This document shows, one piece after another, positions 16,481 through 25,601 of a DNA stretch of 64,000 nucleotides. The stretch is from NCBI RefSeq assembly GCF_000765805.2, contig NZ_JRPD02000001.1:62001-126000 (forward strand), written 5' to 3'. Position 1 is the stretch's first letter; each line of letters starts with the position of its first letter. The notes under the pieces are model-generated. The model saw nothing but the letters and a program-made list of their open reading frames with translations, made no database searches and was not told the origin of the DNA. Origin of the DNA: Helicobacter muridarum. Lineage in GTDB: Bacteria > Campylobacterota > Campylobacteria > Campylobacterales > Helicobacteraceae. A program made the translations under genes and the position numbers.

Positions 16481-17353
16481 ATGCGCTTATATTTTTTTAA
16501 AGAGATTAGCTCGACACAAGAATTTCTATATTCGTATTTAAAAAATAAGTCAGATGATATTCCTATATTAGTTGTTGCATTGCATCAAACAAATGGCATT
16601 GGTTCGCGTGCGAACAAATGGATCTCGCCAAATGAGGGAATATATTTTTCTTTTGCCATACATAAGTCTTATTTGCCAAGTGATTTGCCCTTGCAATCTA
16701 GCTCAATATATTTTGGTTGGTTATTTTTGCAGCGTTTAAGAAAATACAATAAGCATGTGTGGTTAAAGTGGCCAAATGATATTTATATTGGAGATGTTTG
16801 TCCTAGCTTAGTTAATTCAGAGTCTAGCTTGGACTCTATGACTTCTATCCAAAGTGCTAGCTCTTGCAATAAGTCGGATATAAGTATGGGTAAAATTGGT
16901 GGAATCATGACTCAGGTAGCAGGGCAGAGTGTGGTTTGTGGTATGGGAATAAACCTATTTGATTCTTTTTATGCTTCACTATATCCACATTCAAGCCAGC
17001 AAAATACAGATCAGATTCTAAATGAAGTGTTAGGTTTTTTAAACCTTAATAGTGTAGAATCATCTCAAATATTATGGTTAGAATCAACTAAAGATTTAGC
17101 AAGAGTAAGCGATTATATGTCCTTTGTTGACATTCCTTCAATTGAAGTCAACATTGCTGATACCTCTTTTTTTACTAATATTGCTTGGAGAGATGTTTTT
17201 GCTAAGTATCGGCAGGAATTTTACAAGAATAATAATGTAATAGCCCATATTATTAAAGATGGCATAGAGGAGGAAGTAAATTTATCTAATTGCACATTAT
17301 GCGAAGATGGCTCTCTTATGAAAGATGGCAAAAAGTTTTATAATATGCGTTAG
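16481..17353 (+). CDS. birA: Biotin-protein ligase BirA, catalytic domain only
   Basis: A 290-residue ligase that activates biotin as biotinyl-AMP and attaches it to carrier lysines such as that of acetyl-CoA carboxylase. The nucleotide loop reads QTNGIGSRANKW (36-47), a weak version of the usual GRGRxGRxW. KWPND (96-100), KIGGIM (138-143) and GMGINL follow. No N-terminal DNA-binding domain is present, so it should not be a repressor. About 30 Ser-rich residues (104-136) separate two motifs that normally lie close together. The ATG at 16481 has AAGGA; the frame is open 22 codons further upstream without a ribosome site. parA follows after 16 bases. Confidence 0.9.
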   Translation: MRLYFFKEISSTQEFLYSYLKNKSDDIPILVVALHQTNGIGSRANKWISPNEGIYFSFAIHKSYLPSDLPLQSSSIYFGWLFLQRLRKYNKHVWLKWPNDIYIGDVCPSLVNSESSLDSMTSIQSASSCNKSDISMGKIGGIMTQVAGQSVVCGMGINLFDSFYASLYPHSSQQNTDQILNEVLGFLNLNSVESSQILWLESTKDLARVSDYMSFVDIPSIEVNIADTSFFTNIAWRDVFAKYRQEFYKNNNVIAHIIKDGIEEEVNLSNCTLCEDGSLMKDGKKFYNMR

Positions 17354-17369
17354 GACATAAGGAGAATAA

Positions 17370-18200
17370 ATGAGTGAAATTATCTGCATAGCAAGTCAAA
17401 AGGGTGGTGTTGGCAAAACAACAACAGCCATAAATCTTTCCGCCTCGCTAGCCTTGCTTGATAAGAAGGTGCTTCTTATTGATTTTGATCCACAGTCAAA
17501 TGCAACTGTTAGTCTTGGTATAAACCGCAGAGATATTACAGAATCTAGCATGTTGATAGTTATGAGCGGACGCAAAAATATCAAAGACATTATTCAAAAG
17601 ACATGCGTAAAAAACCTCTTCATTGCACCAACAGACCAGAATCTAACGGGTGTAGAATCTGAATTTTATAGTCAAAAAAAAATTATGCTTCCCAATCGTA
17701 TAGAAGAAATTCGAAGAGAATATGATTTTATTATCATAGATACCGCCCCAACATTAGGACCTCTTACAATCAATCCGCTGACTGCTTCAAACTCTGTAAT
17801 AGTAACCGTGCAATGCGAGTATTTTGCCCTTGATGGCATGGCACAACTTTTATCTACTATAAAGGCTTTGCAAAGGACAAATAATCCTAAACTTCAAATT
17901 CGTGGCTTTCTGCCTACTATGTATTCTACTCAAAATAATCTTTCCAAAGAAGTTTTAGATGATTTAACTCGAAGTGTAAGGGCTAATTTCTTTCAAGATG
18001 ACGAGGGTTATATTGTCATTCCTAGAAATATCAGACTAGCAGAGTCGCCTAGCCACAAAAAGCCAATATGCCAATATGACAAAAAATCAGCAGGGAATCT
18101 AGCGTATATGCGTTTAGCTAGAGCCATTATTAACAAGAAAGTGCAAAAACCTATCTTAGATATGGAATCTAATGAGCAAATCAATCCTTTAAGTCACTGA
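17370..18200 (+). CDS. parA: Chromosome partitioning ATPase ParA/Soj
   Basis: A 276-residue ParA ATPase. The deviant Walker A KGGVGKTTT (11-19) with the signature Lys, LLIDFDPQSNAT (Walker A') and IIIDTAPTLGP (Walker B) are all present. ParA forms ATP-dependent gradients on the nucleoid that move ParB-parS complexes, and in Helicobacter the pair segregates the chromosome origin. AAGGAGA precedes the ATG. parB begins 14 bases after the stop, so the two form an operon, probably with birA. Confidence 0.95.
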   Translation: MSEIICIASQKGGVGKTTTAINLSASLALLDKKVLLIDFDPQSNATVSLGINRRDITESSMLIVMSGRKNIKDIIQKTCVKNLFIAPTDQNLTGVESEFYSQKKIMLPNRIEEIRREYDFIIIDTAPTLGPLTINPLTASNSVIVTVQCEYFALDGMAQLLSTIKALQRTNNPKLQIRGFLPTMYSTQNNLSKEVLDDLTRSVRANFFQDDEGYIVIPRNIRLAESPSHKKPICQYDKKSAGNLAYMRLARAIINKKVQKPILDMESNEQINPLSH

Positions 18201-18214
18201 CATAGAGAGTTTGC

Positions 18215-19138
18215 ATGGCAAAGAAGAGGGCATTAAAGAGTGGACTAGATGAGCTGTTAATAGATATAGATGGTGTGTATCAAGGGGTTTATGAAACTAT
18301 TGAGTCTCAAAAGATTCGAAGTATTCATGTCAATGATATACTAACAAATCCAAATCAGCCTAGAAGAATCTTTGATGAAAATAAATTAAGCGAGTTAGCT
18401 CAATCTATAAAGAATCATGGCTTACTCCAGCCAATCCTAGTAGTGCAAAATCCTAACACAGAAAATATCACTTATACATTATTAGCAGGTGAACGTAGAC
18501 TTCGAGCTGTTAAGATGGCTGGCATGGAGGAAGTCCAAGCTATTATTCTTGATTATGAACAACATAAGCTGCGAGAAATGGCACTGATTGAAAATATTCA
18601 AAGAGAGGATCTAAATCCAATAGAGTTAGCTATTTGTTATCAAGCTTTAATTGATGAGCATAATATCACTCATGAGGAATTGGCACAAAGGATATGTAAA
18701 TCTCGCTCACAAATCACTAATACATTACGCCTACTTGACTTAAGCGAGCAAACACAAGATCTAATATTAAAAAATGAGATCACACAAGGGCATGCTAAAG
18801 TGTTGGTTGGCTTGGAAGAAGCAGATGAAGAAAAGATTATTCAATCCATACTAGGACAAAAGTTAAGTGTTCGTGAAACAGAAATGTTAGTAAAAAAGTT
18901 TAAGAAGAAAAGACATAATCCAAGTGCAAATATTCCTAGTAAAGCCAATGTTTTAGATTCTAATGCTTTGCAAAATCATGCTAAATTGTCGCAGGTAGAT
19001 ATAGGATTACTTAAGCAGTTGCAACAAATACTGACTGATTATGATATATCTTCCCATATCAGTGCGTCATCAATCACACTTACATTTCATAATAGTGAAT
19101 CGTTGCAAAATCTCATACAAACATTAAAGACTAAATAA
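18215..19138 (+). CDS. parB: Chromosome partitioning protein ParB/Spo0J
   Basis: A 307-residue ParB. The N-terminal CTPase/ParB domain shows NPNQPRR (about 47-53), GLLQPI, and LLAGERRLRA, the GERRxRA nucleotide-binding box, then ALIENIQREDLNPIE. A helix-turn-helix (HEELAQRICKSRSQITNTLRLL) binds parS, and the C-terminal 50 residues should dimerise. No canonical parS (TGTTTCACGTGAAACA) was noticed in the window. A different perfect palindrome lies 37 bases downstream. Confidence 0.95.
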   Translation: MAKKRALKSGLDELLIDIDGVYQGVYETIESQKIRSIHVNDILTNPNQPRRIFDENKLSELAQSIKNHGLLQPILVVQNPNTENITYTLLAGERRLRAVKMAGMEEVQAIILDYEQHKLREMALIENIQREDLNPIELAICYQALIDEHNITHEELAQRICKSRSQITNTLRLLDLSEQTQDLILKNEITQGHAKVLVGLEEADEEKIIQSILGQKLSVRETEMLVKKFKKKRHNPSANIPSKANVLDSNALQNHAKLSQVDIGLLKQLQQILTDYDISSHISASSITLTFHNSESLQNLIQTLKTK

Positions 19139-19175
19139 TTATAAGATTTTTTGACTAGCTAATTGTCATATTTTA

Positions 19176-19191
19176 GACGAAACGTTTCGTC
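19176..19191. other. Perfect 16-bp palindrome downstream of parB
   Basis: The bases read GACGAAACGTTTCGTC, identical on both strands. It is GC-richer than its surroundings. The half-site order is the reverse of canonical parS halves, so it is not a standard parS. It could be an operator, a divergent parS, or part of the adjacent repeat. Confidence 0.6.
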
Positions 19192-19295
19192 ATTCTTCAT
19201 CAGTCCTTAGGTTTGGTGAAGAATCTCTATTAATGATATGTTTATGCCTGTGGTAATTTGGTAACTCAAAGCTCTCGCATAGCTAGGCTCAATAT
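19192..19295. repeat. Dispersed intergenic repeat, copy 1
   Basis: The block starts with an inverted repeat (ATTCTTCATCA paired with TGGTGAAGAAT). It continues with elements matching the 58.55-58.66 kb region in the same order: GAAGAATCT, TTTATGCCTG or TTTATCCCTG, AATTTGGTA, CTC.CA, then GGCTCAATATGA. The two copies are clearly related but diverged. Confidence 0.6.
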
Positions 19296-19445
19296 GACAA
19301 TAGAGTTATAACAGTTGGATGTTTTTCGCAGTGCGCATTTGAGTGCTCACTATTTTGCATCGAACTAAAGCTTTAACATGACATTGCTAAATAATTTTGT
19401 TTTTGAATCTGGCTTATAGCGGTTTTATAATTTCAACATAACAGC

Positions 19446-21284
19446 CTAGTTGTTAGTATTTTTAATAGAATCTAATCTTTGTTTTGCTTCTTGCAATATC
19501 TTTATATCATCTTTTATACTAAAGTAATTGAAGTTATCTCCACTTTGTGCAATCCCATCAAGTAGGTCTCCGCTATTGCGATAGTGCAAATCAAGTTCAG
19601 CTATATCAAATCCGCTTAATGTTTGTGAGAATCTTCTTAGACGTTCATTATTAGTATCGTTGGTATATAGATAGCAATATCCCTTAGCCCCATTGCGACT
19701 AACTCTACCTCGCAATTGATGCAAGCTTGCTAGCCCTAATCTTTCTGCGCCTACAATTACAATTATTGTAAGTCTAGGCAATGAAATTCCTACTTCTATC
19801 ATTGTTGTAGCAAGTAAGATAGCCCCGCTTGTTTGTCTAAACTGCTCTAGCACCTCTTCCTTATCCTTATCCTTTCCATAGGTGCTAAATACATGGTTAA
19901 AATTCTTTTCCCAATATCCTTTGGCTTCATTTAGCGGCATGTATGGAATATTGCCTCTCTTTGCTATATAGTTTGAAATCCCATCTGTTACGCCTTCATT
20001 GATTTTTGGATAAATGATTGCTACCTGATTATTTAGTGCTATTTCTTCTTTGATTCTAGCAATTAGCACGGAAAACCCACTTTTATCAATGATATATGTA
20101 GTAATATCCTTTTTAAAGGGCAGATCTTTTATAAAGGAAAAATCTAACATATTGTTTTGTAGCATTGCCATTGTGCGCGGTATTGGAGTAGCAGAGAATT
20201 GCAAATTATGAGGCTTCTTAGTGTTAGTGGCACTTTTTGATTCTAACATTTTCTCAAGCTTTGTCCTCACAGATGTGCCAAATCTGTGTTGCTCATCAGT
20301 CATCACTAGCGCAAACTCGCTAAAATCAGACTCCTTATATAAAATAGCCTGCGTTCCAATAATAAAATCTGCATTTATATCGCTTTTCTTGCTATTGCTA
20401 GAAGTTATGCAAATAATTTTAATATAGCTTGGGAGGTATTTCCTTGCTTCGCTATATATTTGCTCTGCTAAAATGCTAGTTGGTGTCATTAGAATTGACT
20501 TTTGTGGATAAGCTAGGATTACACTAGCAAGGATTACCATAGTTTTGCCACAGCCCACATCACCCATAATTACTCGCCTAGCAGCTATATTTGAGCTTAA
20601 GTCCATTGCTATGTCATTAATGGCGTTTTGTTGTGCCTTTGTGAGAGAAAAGGGGAGATTTTTACTAAAGTCATGCAAGTTTCCATTGCATTGGAATTTG
20701 GATTGGAATCTTATTTTTTTGCTCCTTAGTCTCTCAATATATAAGAATATCTCTATGAATTTTATGGCTTTTATATGGTTAGGGGGCATGGAATTGGCTA
20801 TATTATACTCCTTGAAGAACTTTATATCTGGGTGAAATATCTCATAGATATACTTGGCGTAATTCTCACCTATGTTTGTGGCAAGTAGAGATTCTATGGA
20901 AATATATTTTTGAAGGCTATTGAGGTTTATTCCACGTGTCTTGAATATAATTTTAATAGTGTTAATTTCTGTTACTATCTTTGGGTTGATTAGAATCTTA
21001 TTATGTGCATTTTTTGATTCTGTTTGAATGCTTCCATATACAAAGAGCTTGTTGCCAATTCGGAATTTTTCATAATGATATGAACGATAATGAAATATAA
21101 CTATCTTAATAGCTTCATTGAATGCGATGGCTTTAGCATTAATAATTAGGGCTTTTTGGGTTTTTATACTCATAATCTCGATTTCTAATGCTCCACATTC
21201 TCCTAGTCTTAATGATTCTATAAGATAAGTAGAGAAATATCCCTTGGGAATATTGTCTAGGCAGTATGCAAGCAAAGAGCGCAT
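19446..21284 (-). CDS. recG: ATP-dependent DNA helicase RecG
   Basis: A 612-residue superfamily 2 helicase that reverses stalled replication forks and processes recombination intermediates. An N-terminal wedge region of about 200 residues is followed by Walker A GDVGCGKT (241-248), TDEQHRFG (Walker B, around 325), FSATPIPRT (motif III) and QLRGRVSRNGAKGYCYL (motif VI). The length is normal for Campylobacterota and shorter than E. coli RecG (693). GGAG lies 5 bases before the ATG. It converges on parB and diverges from the GT9 gene. Confidence 0.93.
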   Translation of the reverse strand: MRSLLAYCLDNIPKGYFSTYLIESLRLGECGALEIEIMSIKTQKALIINAKAIAFNEAIKIVIFHYRSYHYEKFRIGNKLFVYGSIQTESKNAHNKILINPKIVTEINTIKIIFKTRGINLNSLQKYISIESLLATNIGENYAKYIYEIFHPDIKFFKEYNIANSMPPNHIKAIKFIEIFLYIERLRSKKIRFQSKFQCNGNLHDFSKNLPFSLTKAQQNAINDIAMDLSSNIAARRVIMGDVGCGKTMVILASVILAYPQKSILMTPTSILAEQIYSEARKYLPSYIKIICITSSNSKKSDINADFIIGTQAILYKESDFSEFALVMTDEQHRFGTSVRTKLEKMLESKSATNTKKPHNLQFSATPIPRTMAMLQNNMLDFSFIKDLPFKKDITTYIIDKSGFSVLIARIKEEIALNNQVAIIYPKINEGVTDGISNYIAKRGNIPYMPLNEAKGYWEKNFNHVFSTYGKDKDKEEVLEQFRQTSGAILLATTMIEVGISLPRLTIIVIVGAERLGLASLHQLRGRVSRNGAKGYCYLYTNDTNNERLRRFSQTLSGFDIAELDLHYRNSGDLLDGIAQSGDNFNYFSIKDDIKILQEAKQRLDSIKNTNN

Positions 21285-21408
21285 AATTTCTCCTGTTGTA
21301 GTAATTCGATTAGGTATTTTACTTTATTCATGAGCTTAAGATACTAAGCATTGATTTATGTATTGAATAGTAATGTGTTAGAATCTATTGATATTGCTAG
21401 GGATGTTT

Positions 21409-22425
21409 ATGGGTATTATGAGTATTGGATTTTATAGAGCAGGATTAATAGGCGATAATGTGGTCGCTTTGCATGGAATCTATGCTACGAAATTTCTCTA
21501 TCCTAATAGCAAATTGGTAGTATATACGAATACATTTGGAATAAACCTATATAGCCAATTTGATTTTATCGATTATCTTGTAAATGTTGAATCTCTTAGC
21601 GATTCTGAATTAATTGAAAATATAAATTCATATATGTTTAGTTGCTTTATCTTAACCCAACCAAACAGATCAAAATCCAAGCTTTTATTAAATACAAACT
21701 GCGGAAGGATTATTACATTCTTAACTCTTTGGAATCTAACAAAGCCGAGATTTGAAGGCATCTTTATGTCTCGTAATTTTAACAATACTCCACAATATCA
21801 AAGAATCTTGAATCTAGTATATAGGATTAATCCCTCGCATTATAAGGAACACTACAAGAATATAGATTTTTCTGCCATAAGGTTAACTAGCAATTCAAAT
21901 AATAAGGCAAAGATTGCGCAATTTTTATTAGAATCAAAACTAGATTCTAAGCCCTTAGTTATTATTAACCCATTTGTTCGTAGCACTCACTGCAATCTTA
22001 GCATTGATGGATATTGCTCACTTATTGCTACTCTATCATCTATGTATCCAAACATAGCTATAGTAATTCCTACATATAAGGGCAATGAAGATATATCATC
22101 TAATCTAGCCAAACTAGATAATGTAGCTATATTTTGTAATGATTCCGATTTGCTAAATATCGTAGCTTTGCTAGAATCTAGCTCCTTGCTAATTAGCCCT
22201 AGCACAGGTATAAGTCATATTGCTAATAATTTAGAAGTCCCTATGATTTGGCTATGTAGCAGGAGGGATAAATGTCTTTGGCGTGGTGATCATATGGATT
22301 TAGATTTTTTTATTGTGTTAAGGCAAACATCAAATAAAATGAGTAAAGCAAGTGAAAACATCTATATTTCGCTTATTATAGACAAGTTTTCAAAGCTTAT
22401 TAATGATATTTCCAAAAAACACTAA
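21409..22425 (+). CDS. Glycosyltransferase family 9 (heptosyltransferase-like)
   Basis: About 338 residues with the two Rossmann halves of a GT9 LPS heptosyltransferase-like protein. The N-terminal part has FYRAGLIGDNVVALHGIYATKFLYPNSKLVVYTN, and the sugar-nucleotide region has ISPSTGISHIANNLEVPMIWL, the family's strongest motif. It probably adds heptose or a related sugar in LPS core synthesis, though acceptor and donor cannot be read. Several in-frame starts exist (TTG 21388; ATG 21403, 21409, 21418); the ATG at 21409 is chosen for its AGGG spacing. It stands alone, not in an LPS cluster, as is common in Helicobacter. Confidence 0.8.
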   Translation: MGIMSIGFYRAGLIGDNVVALHGIYATKFLYPNSKLVVYTNTFGINLYSQFDFIDYLVNVESLSDSELIENINSYMFSCFILTQPNRSKSKLLLNTNCGRIITFLTLWNLTKPRFEGIFMSRNFNNTPQYQRILNLVYRINPSHYKEHYKNIDFSAIRLTSNSNNKAKIAQFLLESKLDSKPLVIINPFVRSTHCNLSIDGYCSLIATLSSMYPNIAIVIPTYKGNEDISSNLAKLDNVAIFCNDSDLLNIVALLESSSLLISPSTGISHIANNLEVPMIWLCSRRDKCLWRGDHMDLDFFIVLRQTSNKMSKASENIYISLIIDKFSKLINDISKKH

Positions 22426-22567
22426 AGTATTTTATGTTGTTTTTTTGGTAAAATCCAATCATAATAATTGTTTAAATTGGTATGATTGCTAGGATATTGC
22501 AGTTGTAGATTTTTAACCATGTAATACCATGATACCTTGCAATCAAGGATTATGCGTAAGGAATATT

Positions 22568-23428
22568 ATGATAGATAATCAGGCAAAAAAATTGGAATCT
22601 ATGATATATAATAGGGCTAATACTAAATATATAGCTATTACTTCGGGCAAAGGTGGAGTGGGAAAGTCTACGATTAGTGCAAATTTAGCGTATAAGCTCA
22701 ATAAGCTCGGATTTAAAGTTGGTGTATTTGATGCAGATATTGGATTAGCAAATCTTGATTTAATATTTGGAATTAAAACTGATAAAAATATATTACATGC
22801 CCTAAAGGGAGAAGTTGGGATTGATGAAGTTATTTATGAAATTGAGCCAAATTTATATTTGATTCCAGGTGATAGCGGAGAAGAGATTCTAAAATATGCT
22901 AATAATAACTTAGTAGAAAACTTCATTAATGATAGCAATGTTTTAGATACGCTTGATTTTTTACTAATTGATACAGGGGCTGGTATTGGTGCATTAAATC
23001 AAGCTACTTTGCAAGCCGCTGAACATATTATTGTAATAACTATGCCAGATCCATCAGCTATAACAGATGCTTATGCAACAATTAAATTAAACTCGCATAC
23101 AAAGAATCAAATCTTCATGATTATTAATATGTGCAAAAATCAAAAAGAAGCTTTAGCAGTATTTGAAAGAATGGAAAATATTACAAAAAGACATATACCA
23201 AATCTAGCTCTAAAATATCTTGGCGGATTAGAAAATAATATAGCTGTTAATAAGGCTACAAGGAATCGAGCTTTAATCTCAAAGGTTGAGCCATTAAATC
23301 CAGTATCCATTGGAATTGGTGATATTGCTGCACTTTTAGCAAGTGAAATCACTGATATGGAACATAATATGCTTTTAGAGTCTAAAGGCTTTAAAAGTTT
23401 TTTTAAGCGTATGCTAGGCTATTTATAG
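22568..23428 (+). CDS. flhG: Flagellar number/placement ATPase FlhG (YlxH)
   Basis: A 286-residue MinD/ParA-type ATPase with TSGKGGVGKST (25-35), FDADIGLANLDL and LLIDTGAGIG (Walker B with the Gly change typical of FlhG). FlhG limits flagellar number and polar placement together with the SRP-like GTPase FlhF, and can feed into FliM/FliY assembly. The ATG at 22568 has AAGGA; an upstream frame starting at 22529 lacks one. It is the first gene of flhG - small membrane protein - fliA - fliM - fliY, the same order as HP1034-HP1030 of H. pylori. Confidence 0.93.
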   Translation: MIDNQAKKLESMIYNRANTKYIAITSGKGGVGKSTISANLAYKLNKLGFKVGVFDADIGLANLDLIFGIKTDKNILHALKGEVGIDEVIYEIEPNLYLIPGDSGEEILKYANNNLVENFINDSNVLDTLDFLLIDTGAGIGALNQATLQAAEHIIVITMPDPSAITDAYATIKLNSHTKNQIFMIINMCKNQKEALAVFERMENITKRHIPNLALKYLGGLENNIAVNKATRNRALISKVEPLNPVSIGIGDIAALLASEITDMEHNMLLESKGFKSFFKRMLGYL

Positions 23429-23476
23429 ATTCTATTAAGGATATGAATCTCAACTTTACATTCACAAAGGATTGTT

Positions 23477-23788
23477 ATGTTAAAGCAGGATAATTATCTA
23501 AGTTTTGCTATTGTGGTAGGATTTTTCCTTGGTTTGATGATAGGTGTTGCTAAGTTTGAGGAACCAGAACTCATGATTTTGTGGACAATATTATCTACTA
23601 TGGGTATCTATCTAATCATTACAGTAGCAATTTCGTGTTTTTATCTTTTTATGGATTGCAATGGCGAGAAACTTCATAGAGAAAAGTTAGAAGAAAGCCT
23701 TGAGCATTATCGCAAAGAATTTGATAAAAAAGAGCGAGAAGTGCAAAATATTCGCTCCTTTATTAAGGGTTTGCGAAGCACTGATTAA
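23477..23788 (+). CDS. Small two-helix membrane protein of the fliA operon (HP1033-like position)
   Basis: A 103-residue protein with two membrane helices (about 8-26 and 34-60) and a basic/acidic coiled-coil-like tail rich in Glu, Lys and Arg (66-100). It lies between flhG and fliA, the place held by HP1033 in H. pylori. The tail is predicted cytoplasmic from charge. Its function is not known; the context suggests a role tied to flagellar assembly or sigma-28 control. Confidence 0.75.
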   Translation: MLKQDNYLSFAIVVGFFLGLMIGVAKFEEPELMILWTILSTMGIYLIITVAISCFYLFMDCNGEKLHREKLEESLEHYRKEFDKKEREVQNIRSFIKGLRSTD

Positions 23789-23815
23789 CACTCAAGTTAA
23801 GAATAAAGGAAGCCC

Positions 23816-24538
23816 ATGCAACAGGCACTAAATGCGACTCTTAAGGGGCAAAGTAGCTATAATCAATATTTAAAGAATTCACAAGATGAGCTAGCTTTGC
23901 AGTATTTACCCGCAGTCAAAGCTATGGCTTTTAGACTAAAAGAGAGATTGCCTAGCTCAATTGATATGAACGATCTAGTATCCATTGGCACAGAGGAGCT
24001 TGTAAAGCTTGCTAGGAGATATGACGTAAATAAAAATGACTCTTTTTGGGGTTATGCTAGGACTCGCGTGAATGGTGCAATGTTAGATTATTTAAGAACT
24101 CTTGATATTGTTTCTAGGAGTTCTAGGAAACTAATTAAAGCTATTGAAGCCGAGACTTCTCGTTATTTCAATGAATTTGAAGAAGAACCAAGTGATGAAT
24201 ATCTCTCAAAAGTTCTAAATGAAGATGTGGAGAAGATTCATCAAGCAAGGTTTGTTAGTGATGTATATTCTGTTGTCCCATTAGACGAACAATTTAATGT
24301 GCTAGAAGATCATGACATCTTGCAGTATTGTGAGCACAAAGAGCTAATGGGGCTAATTCAAAAAGTTTTGTCAAAACTTTCAGAAAGAGAACAACTAATT
24401 ATACAGTTGTATTATTTAGAAGAATTGAGCTTAGCAGAGATTAGCGAAATCCTAGATATAACAGAATCTAGAATTTCCCAAATATCAAAGGAAGTAATTA
24501 AAAAAATTAGAAAAGAGATAGGAGAGGTAAATGGCTAA
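23816..24538 (+). CDS. fliA: Flagellar sigma factor FliA (sigma-28)
   Basis: A 240-residue sigma-70-family factor for late flagellar genes. Region 2 is visible as YLPAVKAMAFRLKERLPSSIDMNDLVSIGTEELVKLARRYD with FWGYARTRVNGAMLDYLR. Region 4 reads LSEREQLIIQLYYLEELSLAEISEILDITESRISQI, the -35-binding helix-turn-helix. AAAGGAAG precedes the ATG. Its last 8 bases overlap fliM, implying translational coupling. Late gene activation should depend on export of the anti-sigma factor FlgM, which is not in the window. Confidence 0.95.
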   Translation: MQQALNATLKGQSSYNQYLKNSQDELALQYLPAVKAMAFRLKERLPSSIDMNDLVSIGTEELVKLARRYDVNKNDSFWGYARTRVNGAMLDYLRTLDIVSRSSRKLIKAIEAETSRYFNEFEEEPSDEYLSKVLNEDVEKIHQARFVSDVYSVVPLDEQFNVLEDHDILQYCEHKELMGLIQKVLSKLSEREQLIIQLYYLEELSLAEISEILDITESRISQISKEVIKKIRKEIGEVNG

Positions 24539-25601
24539 GATTCTAAGTCAAGAAGAGATAGACTCTTTATTAAATGTAGTTGATGAAGATGGCGCAGTAG
24601 ATGATGCTGGGCAGACAGATATCACTCCTGAAAAGCAAGTTATAGTTTATGATTTCCGCCGTCCAAATAGAGTAAGTAGGGAGCAGTTAAGAAGCTTTCG
24701 TTCTATACATGACAAAATGGCTAGGAATTTGTCTAATCAGATTTCTGCAATTATGCGCTCTATTGTTGAAATTCAACTTCATAGCGTTGATCAAATGACT
24801 TATGGCGAATTTTTGATGAGTTTACCAACTCCTACTAGCTTTAATGTTTTCTCTATGAAGCCAATGGATGGTGCTGGTGTTTTGGAGATTAACCCAAGCA
24901 TTGCATTTCCTATGATTGATAGATTGCTTGGTGGTAGAGGAGACCAGTATGATGATACAAGGGAGTTTTCTAATATAGAGCTTAACCTTTTAGATACTAT
25001 CTTGCGTCAGATTATGCAAAATCTAAAGGAATCTTGGGCAGCTGTTGCAGAAATTTTCCCTAGCATTGATGCAAAGGAATCAAGCCCAAATGTAGTGCAA
25101 ATCGTTGCTCAGAATGAAGTTGTTGTTATGGTTGTTATGGAGATTGTTATTGGACATAGTAGCGGAATGATGAATATTTGTTATCCAGTTATTTCATTAG
25201 AAACAATCCTTAGTAGGTTAGCTAGCAGAGACTTGATGATGAGTGAGACAAGTGGGAAGAAGTCAAGAAACAGGGAGTTGCAAGCATTAATAGGTGGTGC
25301 TGATGTTCATATTGCTGCTATGCTTGGTGGGACTAACCTAAGCCTTAGTGAGATTTTGGATTTGAAAGTTGGTGACGTTATTATGCTTGATAGAGTAGCT
25401 GATGATACTGTTCATGTCAATGTTGATGGTAGGGAAAAGTATAGAGCAAGGATAGGTTTGCAGAGATTCAGAAAAACTATACAAATTTTAGATGAAATCA
25501 AAACAGAAAAAGACCAAGTCAAAGAAGTTATAGAGATGCTTGAAGCTCAAAGGAAGAGCAAAGTAATAGATGTTCAAGACGAAGGACTTAGTAATGAATG
25601 A
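24531..25601 (+). CDS. fliM: Flagellar motor switch protein FliM
   Basis: A 356-residue C-ring protein that receives phospho-CheY and sets rotation direction. The N-terminal segment begins AKILSQEEIDSLL, the conserved CheY-binding peptide. The middle CheC-like domain includes LLGGRGD and LNLLDTILRQIMQNLKESW, and a C-terminal SpoA domain ends the protein (LKVGDVIMLDRVADDTVHVNVDGREKYRARIG). It overlaps fliA at the start and fliY at the end (ATGAATGA). Confidence 0.96.
   Translation: MAKILSQEEIDSLLNVVDEDGAVDDAGQTDITPEKQVIVYDFRRPNRVSREQLRSFRSIHDKMARNLSNQISAIMRSIVEIQLHSVDQMTYGEFLMSLPTPTSFNVFSMKPMDGAGVLEINPSIAFPMIDRLLGGRGDQYDDTREFSNIELNLLDTILRQIMQNLKESWAAVAEIFPSIDAKESSPNVVQIVAQNEVVVMVVMEIVIGHSSGMMNICYPVISLETILSRLASRDLMMSETSGKKSRNRELQALIGGADVHIAAMLGGTNLSLSEILDLKVGDVIMLDRVADDTVHVNVDGREKYRARIGLQRFRKTIQILDEIKTEKDQVKEVIEMLEAQRKSKVIDVQDEGLSNE

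Larger units (their letters stand above)
19139..19445. other. Gene-free convergent gap parB/recG with palindrome, hairpin and repeat
   Basis: This 307-base gap holds a 16-bp palindrome (19176-19191), an imperfect hairpin (about 19192-19224) and a sequence block shared with the gap after fucT. No open frame with a ribosome site and no tRNA was found. Neither arm of the hairpin is followed by a T run. Confidence 0.7.

Noticed and set aside
20930-20945. CCACGTGT in recG as a parS site
   Set aside because: Only the central CACGTG resembles parS; the flanking halves do not form the required inverted repeat.
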